Shown: positions 1-6,730 of the stretch, piece after piece
How positions within the stretch are numbered: position 1 is the stretch's first letter
Layout of the letters: the number at the start of each line of letters is the position of its first letter
NCBI GenBank assembly: GCA_964542425.1
Contig: CAZIUB010000049.1
Span: forward strand, 1 to 14,584
DNA from: Dongia_A sp964542425
GTDB taxonomy: Bacteria; Pseudomonadota; Alphaproteobacteria; Dongiales; Dongiaceae
Reading direction: 5' to 3'
DNA length: 14,584 bases
Notes under the pieces: generated by a model
Database searches by the model: none
What the model saw: the letters and a program-made list of their open reading frames with translations, nothing else
Told to the model about the DNA's origin: nothing
Translations under genes and position numbers: made by a program

Positions 1-114
1 GGTTTTGCCGGCGGGGATCAATGGTTCGACCAACTTCCATTCATCGTCGGTCAGATCGCTCGGATATCGCAACTTGCTGCGGTCGTAACGTCCACGATTT
101 TCGTTGGTCCACAT
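1..114 (-). CDS. IS5-family transposase, N-terminal fragment (runs off window)
   Basis: Reading from the ATG at 114 on the minus strand gives 38 residues that begin MWTNENRGRYDRSKLRYPSD and continue LTDDEWKLVEPLIPAGKT. This is the usual N-terminus of IS5-type (IS4/IS5 superfamily) transposases, in which the short DLTDDEW-xxxEPLIP segment forms the helical N-terminal (DUF4096-like) domain ahead of the DDE catalytic domain. A GGAG about seven bases upstream supports the start. The catalytic domain lies beyond position 1. The gene belongs to the element that interrupts the adjacent oxidase. Confidence 0.85.
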   Translation of the reverse strand, partial: MWTNENRGRYDRSKLRYPSDLTDDEWKLVEPLIPAGKT

Positions 115-146
115 GGGTAGCTCCCGCGAATCAGGCTACCATCATT

Positions 147-162
147 GAATCACAAGTGATTC
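147..162. repeat. Perfect 16-bp palindrome near the IS terminus
   Basis: GAATCACAAGTGATTC is a perfect inverted repeat with 7-nt arms and an AA centre. It is nested in a wider pair, TTGAATC at 145-151 and GATTCAA at 167-173. It lies upstream of the transposase start and may be part of the IS terminal repeat or a transposase binding site (inference). A related 20-base sequence, 17 of 20 identical by eye, recurs at 14413-14432. Confidence 0.6.
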
Positions 163-193
163 GAACGATTCAAGAACTCTTCGGACAGACACT

Positions 194-661
194 GAGGACA
201 TTGATGCCTCCGGCGTTGGTGGCGAGATTGCCGCCGATGGTGCACGAGCCCTCGGCGGCGAGGCTGAGCGGAAACAGCCGATCGAGCGTCGCCGCCGCCG
301 CTTGCACTTCGGCCAACAGGCATCCGGCCTCGACCTCGATGGTGTTGTTCAAGGCATCGATCCCGCGAACCCTGTTCATGCGCCGGAGCGAGAGCAGAAT
401 GGCACGGCCGCTGTCGTCGGGAGTTGCGGCGCCGGCCATGCCGGTGTTGCCGCCCTGGGCCACGATGGCGAGGCGATGCTGGCGGGCGATCGCCATGATG
501 GCTTGGACCTGGGCGGTTTCGGCGGGCATCAGGATTGCTAGGGCGGAGCCCTTGTAGATCCCGCGCCAATCGGTCAGGTAGGGCGCGGTTGCCTTCGCCT
601 CGGTCAGGCAATGCGCGGGCCCGACGATTCCGGCAAGGGCCTCGATCAATGCGATCGTCAT
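194..661 (-). pseudogene. FAD-linked oxidase (GlcD/D2HGDH type), N-terminal part, interrupted by IS
   Basis: From the ATG at 661 (MTIALIEALAG), about 156 residues match the FAD-binding PCMH domain of GlcD-like enzymes. This family oxidises D-2-hydroxy acids such as D-lactate, glycolate or D-2-hydroxyglutarate. Visible motifs are the flavin loop GGNTGMAGAATPDD (70-83) and CTIGGNLATNAGG (140-152). After INVL at 153-156 the frame runs into IS-derived SVCPKSS and a stop at 170. The rest of the FAD domain and the whole substrate and C-terminal domain are missing from the window, so the product cannot be functional unless the other half is rejoined. The gene starts 8 nt after the tsaC stop, so it was probably the second gene of a tsaC operon. 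The remnant has no other damage, which suggests recent insertion. Confidence 0.85.
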
Positions 662-669
662 GCCAGGCC

Positions 670-1635
670 CTATGGACAGCTTCGTTTCGGCCTGCGGGCG
701 GCGCGGCGCAGCCGGTCGTTGATGGCGGAACCTAGGCCAGCATCCGGAATCGGTGCGACCGCGATGCCGCAATACTTTGCATCGTCCAGCGCGCGCAGCA
801 TCGCGAACAGATTGGCGGCCGCCTCTTGCGGATTGCCGGTCGGACTGAGATTGAGCGTGACTTCTCGGCAATCCGGCCCGAAGCCTAGAAAGGCCTCGCC
901 CGGCAGGGCGGTGCCGGCCTCGATGCGCAGCGGCCGCTCGGGCGCGTAATGCAACAGCGATCGCCCGGGTGATCGCGGCTTGTCGATGTCATCCTCGTTT
1001 TCGACATTGATGTCGGCTTGCAACGCCTCGCCGATTTCGGCCGTCGTGATGGCGCCAAGGCGCAGCACACGGGCCTGCGATTCGACCAGGCTCACCACCG
1101 TCGATTCCAGGCCGATCTCGCACGGGCCGCCATCGAGGATCATATCAACATGCTCGCCGAGGCCCTGGGCCACATGCTCCGCCCGGGTTGGAGAGAGGCG
1201 CCCGGAAGGATTGGCGCTGGGGGCGGCGAGCGGCAATCCGGTCATCATCAATAGGGTCCGCGCCACCTTGTGCCGGGGCACCCGGAGTGCCACGCTGTCG
1301 AGGCCAGCGCTGGCCAGCAACGAAATCTTGCAGCCTCGCAGCCGGGGCAGCACCAGGGTGAGCGGACCCGGCCAGAATTCGCGGGCGAGGATTTCCGCCT
1401 CGGGCGGCCAATGGGCGAATTGGCGCGCGGCCGAGGCCTTCGGGATGTGCACGATGAGCGGGTTGAAACTGGGCCGCGATTTGGCGGCGAAGATCGCGGC
1501 AACCGCGGGGTCGCTCCTTGCATCCCCGCCCAGGCCATAGACGGTTTCGGTCGGAAACGCGACCAGAGCACCGGCTCGGAGTGCCCGCGCCGCCTCGGCG
1601 ATGTTGCCGAAACTTGCCTCGAGGATCCGCGCCAT
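670..1635 (-). CDS. tsaC: L-threonylcarbamoyladenylate synthase (TsaC/Sua5, long form)
   Basis: This 321-aa protein makes threonylcarbamoyl-AMP from threonine, bicarbonate and ATP, the first step of the t6A37 modification of ANN-decoding tRNAs in the cytoplasm. The YrdC domain fills about residues 8-205, with PTETVYGLG (28-36), KSRP (52-55), SANPSG (140-145) and GLESTVV (175-181). The proline-rich linker SPGRSLLHYAP (222-232) and the C-terminal remainder make this the Sua5-like two-domain form rather than short TsaC. In Sua5 the linker usually reads SPGM/T-x-x-x-HYAP; here it has Arg after SPG. The ATG at 1635 is 10 nt downstream of a large hairpin (1646-1713). The oxidase remnant follows 8 nt downstream. 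Confidence 0.93.
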   Translation of the reverse strand: MARILEASFGNIAEAARALRAGALVAFPTETVYGLGGDARSDPAVAAIFAAKSRPSFNPLIVHIPKASAARQFAHWPPEAEILAREFWPGPLTLVLPRLRGCKISLLASAGLDSVALRVPRHKVARTLLMMTGLPLAAPSANPSGRLSPTRAEHVAQGLGEHVDMILDGGPCEIGLESTVVSLVESQARVLRLGAITTAEIGEALQADINVENEDDIDKPRSPGRSLLHYAPERPLRIEAGTALPGEAFLGFGPDCREVTLNLSPTGNPQEAAANLFAMLRALDDAKYCGIAVAPIPDAGLGSAINDRLRRAARRPKRSCP

Positions 1636-1645
1636 CGAGCTACCC

Positions 1646-1713
1646 TAGTACCCGCCGTCGCCGATGGCCGGTCTGAGCGACAGGTCTCCGGCAATGGCCG
1701 CCGGCGGGTACTA
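1646..1713 (-). repeat. 68-nt hairpin directly upstream of tsaC
   Basis: A perfect 12-nt inverted repeat (TAGTACCCGCCG at 1646-1657, CGGCGGGTACTA at 1702-1713) encloses 44 nt with a second inner stem (GCCGG at 1667-1671, CCGGC at 1688-1692). Its proximal edge lies 10 nt before the tsaC start, so in the tsaC transcript it would place a strong stem next to or over the ribosome binding site. No T-run follows on either strand, so a classical intrinsic terminator is unlikely. It may be a leader control structure or a small palindromic repeat element; the sequence does not decide. Confidence 0.65.
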
Positions 1714-1727
1714 TCAATTCGTAACAT

Positions 1728-1789
1728 GTGCCAATTTTCGTGGAAACATGAGCGTGTTTCATGGATCACACCTACTCGAAAATTGGCAC
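1728..1789 (-). repeat. Inverted repeat spanning the cysQ stop codon
   Basis: GTGCCAATTTTCG at 1728-1740 pairs perfectly with CGAAAATTGGCAC at 1777-1789. Inside lies a smaller stem, GAAACA at 1743-1748 with TGTTTC at 1755-1760. The right arm is coding: it encodes the last residues of CysQ (VPIF), and the TAG stop at 1772-1774 falls in the loop side. It could protect the 3' end of cysQ mRNA or act as a Rho-independent-like barrier, but no clean U-tract follows (inference). Confidence 0.6.
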
Positions 1790-2551
1790 TGGGCCGCCCC
1801 GGGCGATGAAATTCGGGTTGCGGAAACCCGGCTTGCCATACGCGAGCGGCGCGCCATCCAGCGTTCTCACCGAGCCGCCAGCGGCCTCCAAGACCGCCTG
1901 GCCGGCGGCGGTGTCCCATTCCATGGTCGGCCCGAAGCGCGGATAAAGATCGGCCACACCCTCGGCCACCCGGCAGAATTTGAGCGAGGAGCCGGCGACG
2001 ATGGTCGAGGCGATGCGCTCTCCCAATTCCTCCACCATGGCCTGTTCCTTGGAGGCGTGGGATCGGCTGATGGCCATGACCGCGCCTTCAGCCGGGTAAG
2101 CGCGAACGCGAATGGCACGGAAGGGGCCGCGCGCGCGGCTTGCCTCGGCCGACCCGCCATGGCCGCGATAGGTTTCATCGAGGGCCGGTAGGTGCACCAG
2201 GCCGAGAACGGCTCGACCCGCCACGACGAGCCCGATATTGACCGTGAAATCGCCGTTGCGGGCGATGAATTCCTTGGTCCCGTCCAAGGGGTCGACCAGC
2301 CAGAATCGCGCCGGCGCCGAGGCCGGCAGGCCGGTCGCCTCGGCGCCTTCCTCGGCAATGATGGGTACTTCCGGCGTGAGCTGGCGCAAGGCCGGGACGA
2401 TGATCGCCTCGGCCGCCAGATCGGCCGCGGTCACCGGCGATCGGTCGGCCTTGCGATGGGTGGTGAAGGCGGAGGCATATACTTCCATGATGGCATCGCC
2501 CGCGTGGCGGGCGATGCTCGTCAGTTCTTCCGCCAGTCGCGCCAGATCCAT
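1772..2551 (-). CDS. cysQ: 3'(2'),5'-bisphosphate nucleotidase CysQ
   Basis: This 259-aa member of the lithium-sensitive, Mg-dependent inositol monophosphatase superfamily hydrolyses PAP (3'-phosphoadenosine 5'-phosphate), the by-product of PAPS-dependent sulfation, to AMP and phosphate. Metal-binding motifs are present: EE at 67-68, DPLDGTKEF (87-95) and WDTAAGQAVLEAAGG (212-226). DPLDGTKEF is typical of CysQ rather than SuhB. The ATG at 2551 begins MDLARLAEEL, the common family N-terminus; an in-frame ATG at 2593 would add 14 atypical residues. A sigma70-like promoter candidate lies at 2627-2654. The PAPS-type sulfotransferase gene at 3360-4517 is upstream on the same strand, separated only by the toxin-antitoxin pair, so PAP clearance for that enzyme is a plausible local role. 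Confidence 0.92.
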   Translation of the reverse strand: MDLARLAEELTSIARHAGDAIMEVYASAFTTHRKADRSPVTAADLAAEAIIVPALRQLTPEVPIIAEEGAEATGLPASAPARFWLVDPLDGTKEFIARNGDFTVNIGLVVAGRAVLGLVHLPALDETYRGHGGSAEASRARGPFRAIRVRAYPAEGAVMAISRSHASKEQAMVEELGERIASTIVAGSSLKFCRVAEGVADLYPRFGPTMEWDTAAGQAVLEAAGGSVRTLDGAPLAYGKPGFRNPNFIARGGPVPIFE

Positions 2552-2626
2552 CGTCGACCCAAGAACTTTCACCGCCGCATCGCCGCGAGGCATTGCACGA
2601 CACCGGGATTGGTGCCCGCGGGCATG

Positions 2627-2654
2627 TCTATAGGCCGGGCGCATCGACTGGCAA
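2627..2654 (-). promoter_or_regulatory. Candidate sigma70-type promoter for cysQ
   Basis: On the minus strand TTGCCA (2649-2654) is followed after 16 nt by TATAGA (2627-2632), pointing at cysQ with a leader of about 70 nt. A perfect 12-bp palindrome, TGCCCGCGGGCA, at 2613-2624 overlaps the expected start of transcription and could be an operator. Assigned by eye from consensus match only. Confidence 0.4.
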
Positions 2655-2665
2655 GGGCGGCCGCT

Positions 2666-3088
2666 TCACGCTTGCGCCCAAGGATCAATGACCGGCACGC
2701 CGGCAGCCACGAAAGGTGCGGTGTCGCGGGTCGCCACTGTGAAACCGTGGAGAGTAGCGATGGCGGCGACCTGGCCATCCGCGACGCAGATCGCGCGGCC
2801 AGAAGCGCGGGCGCGGATGATCAAGGGCCCATAGACCATTGCGGCCTGCTGATCGAAGGGCAGGACTCGCGATCCGAACAGCATGGTCACCAAATCCCCG
2901 AGCGCGGTGACAAGGCCAGCCCTGCGCTTGGCGCCGGGCAGCCTCTCAATGCCAACCAGCAATTCCGCGAGGCTCGTCGCTGCCAGATAGAGCGTGTCGG
3001 CCACCTGCCGATCGAGCCAGGCTTGGACAGCGGGGGCGCCGTTTGGCCTCATCGGCTCCGAAACGACATTTGTATCGAGGACGATCAT
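2666..3088 (-). CDS. vapC: PIN-domain toxin, VapC/FitB type
   Basis: This 140-aa PIN-domain protein is a predicted Mg-dependent endoribonuclease toxin that cuts tRNA or other RNA when its antitoxin is lost. The acidic active site is visible as D5 in VLDTNVVSEP, E42 in SLAELLVGIERL, D104 in VADGQVAAIA and D122 in ATRDTAPF. The sequence resembles the FitB branch (VSEPMRP near the N-terminus, LAELLxGIExLPxGxRR in the middle). Its ATG overlaps the antitoxin stop by 4 nt (ATGA), the usual translational coupling of such pairs. All catalytic acids are intact, so it appears functional. The RNA target cannot be read from sequence. Confidence 0.92.
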   Translation of the reverse strand: MIVLDTNVVSEPMRPNGAPAVQAWLDRQVADTLYLAATSLAELLVGIERLPGAKRRAGLVTALGDLVTMLFGSRVLPFDQQAAMVYGPLIIRARASGRAICVADGQVAAIATLHGFTVATRDTAPFVAAGVPVIDPWAQA

Positions 3089-3324
3089 TCGAATGTTGCC
3101 GGGTCGGTCGGGGTTTGATCTCGGGTGATATCGAGATCGAGGACGCCGAACCGACGCCCAAAAGCAGCAAGCTCCGACCCGATCTTGACCCGGGCCTTGG
3201 GGCGCACCGCGTCTTCCAGGATTTCGCGGATTTCAGCTTCGGTGCTTCGCCCATTCCGAGCCGCGCGCAACTTGAGGGCGCGATGGGTTTCTTCCGGCAG
3301 GTTCCGGACCGTAACGGCAGCCAT
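3085..3324 (-). CDS. vapB: Ribbon-helix-helix antitoxin, FitA/VapB type
   Basis: This 79-aa protein has an N-terminal ribbon-helix-helix fold: beta strand AAVTVRNLPEE (2-12), then two helices through about residue 43, including GRSTEAEIREILEDAV (25-40). This is the FitA-like Arc/MetJ DNA-binding pattern. The tail (44-79) would wrap the toxin active site. It should neutralise the PIN toxin encoded 4 nt into its own stop and repress the shared promoter, where two GATATC palindromes sit. The ATG at 3324 is the natural start. The promoter lies within the last codons of the upstream sulfotransferase gene. Confidence 0.9.
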   Translation of the reverse strand: MAAVTVRNLPEETHRALKLRAARNGRSTEAEIREILEDAVRPKARVKIGSELAAFGRRFGVLDLDITRDQTPTDPATFE

Positions 3325-3353
3325 TTGCTAGCACTACTATCAAAATGCAGGCA

Positions 3354-3383
3354 ATGATATCATAACACTAATGTAGATATCAA
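3354..3383 (-). promoter_or_regulatory. vapBC promoter with paired GATATC operator-like sites
   Basis: On the minus strand TTGATA (3378-3383) and TATCAT (3354-3359) are separated by 18 nt; each matches the sigma70 consensus at five of six positions. The palindrome GATATC occurs at 3376-3381, over the -35, and at 3356-3361, over the -10, spaced 20 bp apart, or about two helical turns. This suits cooperative binding by two ribbon-helix-helix dimers for autorepression (inference from the family). The first site lies inside the coding end of the sulfotransferase gene. Confidence 0.6.
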
Positions 3384-4517
3384 GCCCTTCGTTGGTTGGG
3401 AAAGCGGGATCGGATAGCCCCATTCCTCGAAGCCCCGGCGGCAGGTTTCCGCGATGCGTTCCTTGAGGTCGGGCGGAAGCTCGACAAACGCGTTCTTTTC
3501 ATAAGAAGCGATCGACTCGAGGTACCGCTTTATCTGGGGCTCGGCTTCGGCAAAGGGGGGCATGCCGAGCGCTTGGTACAGGCGCCGAAGCTCGCCCAAG
3601 GGGTCACGCTCGAGATCGCCGAATGCCATTTCGTGAAGGTTTCCGGCCGGAATGAGGGAACGTTCGGCGAAATAGGCCTCGTACATCTCGCGCCATTGGC
3701 TTAGCGCGCGCGCCGTCCAGTCGACCATCCCCGGGTTCTGCAGGCGGATCCATTCCAGCCCGACACGAACCAAATGCAAAGTCGACTGGATCACGACATA
3801 GGGGTCGCGGTGGATATGCACGAACTTGGCCTCGGGGAACATGCCGAGGAGAAGTTTGATCCGGCAGGTATGCGGCGGGGATTTCAGGATGAGCGGCTTG
3901 CCGTGCTTCAAGGTGAGTTTCTGAAGAAGCCGCCGCAACCCCGATCGCCATTGCGAAACTTCTTCGGCCGAGGCTTTCTCAAACGTGAGGAAGCGATCGT
4001 AGTGATCCTTGCGATTCGGAAATACGAGGCTCACGTAGGGCGACAACCTGGTGGCATTGGTCATCGCGATTTCATCCTCGTAGGGTACTTCGACGGTGAG
4101 CCGCACGTTGTCGAAGGGCCGGCTTGGCGGCAGGAACAGCCCCATGAGGCGCGCGCCCGATTGCTCGGTCAGCAGGAAGGTGTCGGGAAAACTCGCCTGA
4201 TACGAATTGAGAAAAGCGAATCGCCGGTCCTGGGCCAACAGGTTTTGCAGGTGCGTGGTGCCGCTTCGATAATGCCCAAGGATGAAGAGTGGCGGTGGAA
4301 CATGGACCCGCTCCCATTGGCGGCGGTAGCGGGCATTTTCCAACCAGCGGGAGACGCTATTGGGAATGGAGAATAGTGTGATGGTTGTGGCGCGCGGGAG
4401 GCAGGAGGGCGCGATGGCAAAGCGGTTCTCGTGCAACAGCGAAAGCCAATCGCCAAGCGGAATGCCAAGGAAGTAGCCCGATCCGGCATGAAGGGCGATC
4501 TTGTCACGCCAACTCAT
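3360..4517 (-). CDS. PAPS-dependent sulfotransferase family protein
   Basis: This protein of about 385 aa should transfer sulfate from PAPS to a hydroxyl or amino acceptor. The 5'-phosphosulfate loop is FILGHYRSGTTHLQNLL (about 78-94), with the arginine and Ser/Thr residues expected for PAPS binding. LKSPPHT (about 211-217) contributes to the core. The 3'-phosphate site is FVHIHRDPYVVIQST (about 232-246), with R and S in place. No signal peptide or clear membrane segment is seen, so a cytoplasmic enzyme is expected. It is the last gene of the minus-strand lipid operon, 27 nt after plsC, pointing to a lipid or lipid precursor as acceptor (inference). Tandem ATGs lie at 4520 and 4517; the AAGGAG upstream spaces better to 4517. 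The acceptor is unknown. Confidence 0.88.
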   Translation of the reverse strand: MSWRDKIALHAGSGYFLGIPLGDWLSLLHENRFAIAPSCLPRATTITLFSIPNSVSRWLENARYRRQWERVHVPPPLFILGHYRSGTTHLQNLLAQDRRFAFLNSYQASFPDTFLLTEQSGARLMGLFLPPSRPFDNVRLTVEVPYEDEIAMTNATRLSPYVSLVFPNRKDHYDRFLTFEKASAEEVSQWRSGLRRLLQKLTLKHGKPLILKSPPHTCRIKLLLGMFPEAKFVHIHRDPYVVIQSTLHLVRVGLEWIRLQNPGMVDWTARALSQWREMYEAYFAERSLIPAGNLHEMAFGDLERDPLGELRRLYQALGMPPFAEAEPQIKRYLESIASYEKNAFVELPPDLKERIAETCRRGFEEWGYPIPLSQPTKGLISTLVL

Positions 4518-4544
4518 CATATGCTCCTTGCCCGGGTCGGGGGC

Positions 4545-5192
4545 TCATTGCCAGCGCGAGAAATGACCTTCGCTCGCGAGTCTCTCGAAGCGTTCGTTGA
4601 CGATCCGCATGAAGGTGGCCCTGTCTCCCTCAAAAAACAGTTTTTCCCCGACGAACACATCACAAAAGAATGGAACCAGCACGGCCTCTCCCTTGGGAAG
4701 GGCCTTGCCGAGCCCATGGATGAAGATCGGGAAAACCGGCACTCGCGGGAAGCGTTCCGCCAGATGCGCGATGCCGCGCTTGAACTGCGCCAATTGTTCG
4801 GGCTCGCCGCGCGTTCCCTCGGGATAGATGATGACGATGTTGGATTGCCGAAGCGCGACCTCGATTGGCTCCAGCGGATCGATGTCCTTGGCGGCCCGGC
4901 CGCGCTCCAATGGAATGATGTTGACAATACGCGTGGCCAGCCATGCGCGCGATTTGGTGCGCAGGAAGTAGTCGGCGGCGGCAACCGGACGGATCCCCGA
5001 AAGCTGGCCAAGAGGAAACAGGCTCATCAGCACCAGGGTGTCGAGGTGGCTGTTGTGGTTGGCGAGCAGAATAGCCGGCCCCGATGCGGGGAGCAGTTCC
5101 CTGCGTCGCACGTTCATGCCGAGGATGACCAGCACGACCCCGCGAACGAACAGGAAAAACGAAACCCTCAGCGCGATTTCAATCCATCGCAT
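4545..5192 (-). CDS. plsC: 1-acyl-sn-glycerol-3-phosphate acyltransferase family (PlsC-like)
   Basis: This 215-aa membrane-associated acyltransferase has an N-terminal hydrophobic helix (about 5-26), then the catalytic NHNSHLD (45-51, the NHx4D motif), block II around IPLERGR (93-99) and EGTRG (125-129). The family places an acyl chain on lysophosphatidic acid to give phosphatidic acid, the substrate of the CDP-DAG synthase encoded just upstream. Its ATG is separated by a single base from the stop of that gene (TGA-A-ATG), implying tight coupling. It is shorter than housekeeping E. coli PlsC (about 245 aa) and is likely a cluster-dedicated paralogue. The true acyl acceptor could be another lysolipid. 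Confidence 0.88.
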   Translation of the reverse strand: MRWIEIALRVSFFLFVRGVVLVILGMNVRRRELLPASGPAILLANHNSHLDTLVLMSLFPLGQLSGIRPVAAADYFLRTKSRAWLATRIVNIIPLERGRAAKDIDPLEPIEVALRQSNIVIIYPEGTRGEPEQLAQFKRGIAHLAERFPRVPVFPIFIHGLGKALPKGEAVLVPFFCDVFVGEKLFFEGDRATFMRIVNERFERLASEGHFSRWQ

Positions 5193-5193
5193 T

Positions 5194-6123
5194 TCAGTAA
5201 TAGAGGTAGTAGGTGAAGTGAAAGAACAGCGGCGCCGTGAAGGTCAGGCTGTCGATGCGGTCCATGATGCCGCCGTGGCCAGGGATCATGGAACCGGTGT
5301 CCTTGATCCCGAGATCGCGCTTGATCGCGGAAATCGTTACATCGCCGAGGAAGCCGGCGACGCTGATCAGCAGCCCCGCGCCGATCGCGATCAGCAGGTC
5401 GAAGGGCGTCAACAAGGACGCCAAGAGGGTTGCCGCCAGCGTCGTGGCGACAAGTCCGCCGATGAACCCCTCCCACGTCTTCTTGGGGCTGATCACCTTC
5501 AGGATCGGATGCTTGCCGAGAAGCTTGCCGGTCACGTATTGCGCCACATCATTGAACTGGGTGAGAAAGGCCAGGTAGAGCAGCAACCCCGCGCCGCCGG
5601 TGGGACTGGCGGGAAGCGAGGGAAGTACCAGCAGATAGGCGGTATGGCTGACGGCAAAGACGGTCGTCATCAGCCCCCAATGGATGGCGCTGACGGAATG
5701 GAGAAATCCCTCCGCCTTCTGGGTGAGGACCATGCGCGCGGGAATGAACAGAAACGCATAGACCGGAATGAAGATGATGAACATTCCATACCAGTCGATC
5801 CCCGCCCAATAATATTGCGCAGGGATAGCGAGATAGGCCCAGAACAGGACGCGCCGATCCGCCCGGCGCGTCGGGATCATCGAAAAATATTCCTTCAAGG
5901 CAAGAAAGCTGACAAATCCGAGGAAAGTCAGCGAAACGACACGCTCGGCCAGCATCGCGAAGGTGAAGATCGCAATGATCACCCACCAGCTCTTGGTGCG
6001 CTGAACGAGCTCCCTGTAATCCTTCCCCGGCCGGAGCCGGGAGACGACAAGAACCGCGATGCTGGCAAGAATGAGAAGCAGCCAGACGCCAGCCAGGAAT
6101 AGCAGTACAGCCCGGTCAGCCAT
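5194..6123 (-). CDS. ynbB: Phosphatidate cytidylyltransferase, YnbB-type CdsA paralogue
   Basis: This 309-aa polytopic membrane enzyme should make CDP-diacylglycerol from phosphatidic acid and CTP. About eight hydrophobic segments are visible. The CDP-DAG synthase signature is complete at 265-291: S, KR, KD, then PGHGG and DRID, preceded by SPKKTWEG (212-219). The region QFNDVAQYVTGKLLGKHP (189-206) replaces the ADTGAYF-type segment of housekeeping CdsA and fits the YnbB branch. I use the ATG at 6123, which overlaps the stop of the upstream transferase by 8 nt; a GTG at 6156 would add 11 residues. From memory, E. coli YnbB has been reported as a CdsA paralogue linked to MPIase glycolipid synthesis. 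Confidence 0.9.
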   Translation of the reverse strand: MADRAVLLFLAGVWLLLILASIAVLVVSRLRPGKDYRELVQRTKSWWVIIAIFTFAMLAERVVSLTFLGFVSFLALKEYFSMIPTRRADRRVLFWAYLAIPAQYYWAGIDWYGMFIIFIPVYAFLFIPARMVLTQKAEGFLHSVSAIHWGLMTTVFAVSHTAYLLVLPSLPASPTGGAGLLLYLAFLTQFNDVAQYVTGKLLGKHPILKVISPKKTWEGFIGGLVATTLAATLLASLLTPFDLLIAIGAGLLISVAGFLGDVTISAIKRDLGIKDTGSMIPGHGGIMDRIDSLTFTAPLFFHFTYYLYY

Positions 6124-6730
6124 GGGAACCGGCTTCGCGCAGAGCGCCACGGGCACGATTGTAGATCGTGAGCGCCAACAGAATCAGCGTCGCCGCGAGG
6201 ACGATGCTGGTCCAGGCATCCGCCGGAACACCAAGGCCCAGCAGGAGAGCCAGTCCACCAAAGACGAAGGCGCGATCGCTTTTTCCCATCGGTCCGTCAT
6301 ACCGGCGATTGCCGCCAAGCTGCACACCGATGATCCCGGTCATCTCGCTGATGATTGCGAGAATGACGATTCCAACAACCAATCCACCTGATAGACCGGG
6401 CAACAGGGCAAACGGGAGATAGATCGCGGAATCCGAGATCACGTCTCCCAGTTCGTTCAAGATGGTGCCAAGCCTTGTTCGCATGCCGTGTTCGCGCGCG
6501 AGCATTCCGTCGATGGCGTTCATGGCCATTCGCACAAACAACGCGATGGGCAGGAACAAATAAGGCCATGCCCGATCGGGGAATAGCGCGATCAGCGAGC
6601 CCGCCAGGACCGAAAGGGCAATCGCCGCCAAGGTCACTTGATTCGCGGCGACGCCGTTTGCCGCCAGCCGATTGACCGATGGCCGGAGCAGCGCCTGAAA
6701 CCTGGATTTGAGCTGATAAATACTTGGCAC
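6116..6730 (-). CDS. ynbA: CDP-alcohol phosphatidyltransferase, YnbA-like
   Basis: This 204-aa integral membrane protein of the CDP-alcohol phosphatidyltransferase family joins a phosphatidyl group from CDP-DAG to an alcohol. About six membrane segments are seen. The catalytic region is NAIDGMLAR (71-79) followed by G88, N92, D96 and D100. In the canonical motif (D-x2-D-G-x2-A-R-x8-G-x3-D-x3-D) positions 1 and 3 are Asp; here they are Asn (N71, N92). I recall the same Asn pattern in E. coli YnbA, and the N-terminus (IYQLKSRFQALLRP) also resembles it, so this is a subfamily trait rather than damage. Translation starts with GTG at 6730; no good alternative ATG fits. It heads the minus-strand operon and is divergent from ynbC. 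The alcohol substrate is unknown. Confidence 0.88.
   Translation of the reverse strand: MPSIYQLKSRFQALLRPSVNRLAANGVAANQVTLAAIALSVLAGSLIALFPDRAWPYLFLPIALFVRMAMNAIDGMLAREHGMRTRLGTILNELGDVISDSAIYLPFALLPGLSGGLVVGIVILAIISEMTGIIGVQLGGNRRYDGPMGKSDRAFVFGGLALLLGLGVPADAWTSIVLAATLILLALTIYNRARGALREAGSHG

Larger units (their letters stand above)
1..193 (-). mobile_element. IS5-family insertion sequence, 5' end (partial)
   Basis: The window opens inside an insertion sequence that runs leftward out of view. It is identified by the transposase N-terminus at 1-114 and by the abrupt end of the neighbouring oxidase reading frame near 194. The non-coding part, about 115-193, carries a perfect palindrome (7-nt arms at 147-153 and 156-162, two-base centre). 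The exact IS boundary and any target duplication cannot be fixed because the other end lies outside the window. The boundary at 193/194 is inferred from where oxidase homology stops. Confidence 0.7.

Noticed and set aside
1646..1789. CRISPR-like or direct-repeat array
   Set aside because: The two structures are inverted repeats of unrelated sequence with no repeated spacer pattern.
2192..3118. Open frame of 308 codons on the plus strand
   Set aside because: Antisense to cysQ and vapC, both of which have intact catalytic motifs.
5038..6102. Open frame of 354 codons on the plus strand
   Set aside because: Antisense to ynbB. It is extremely rich in charged residues, as expected for the complement of membrane-helix codons.
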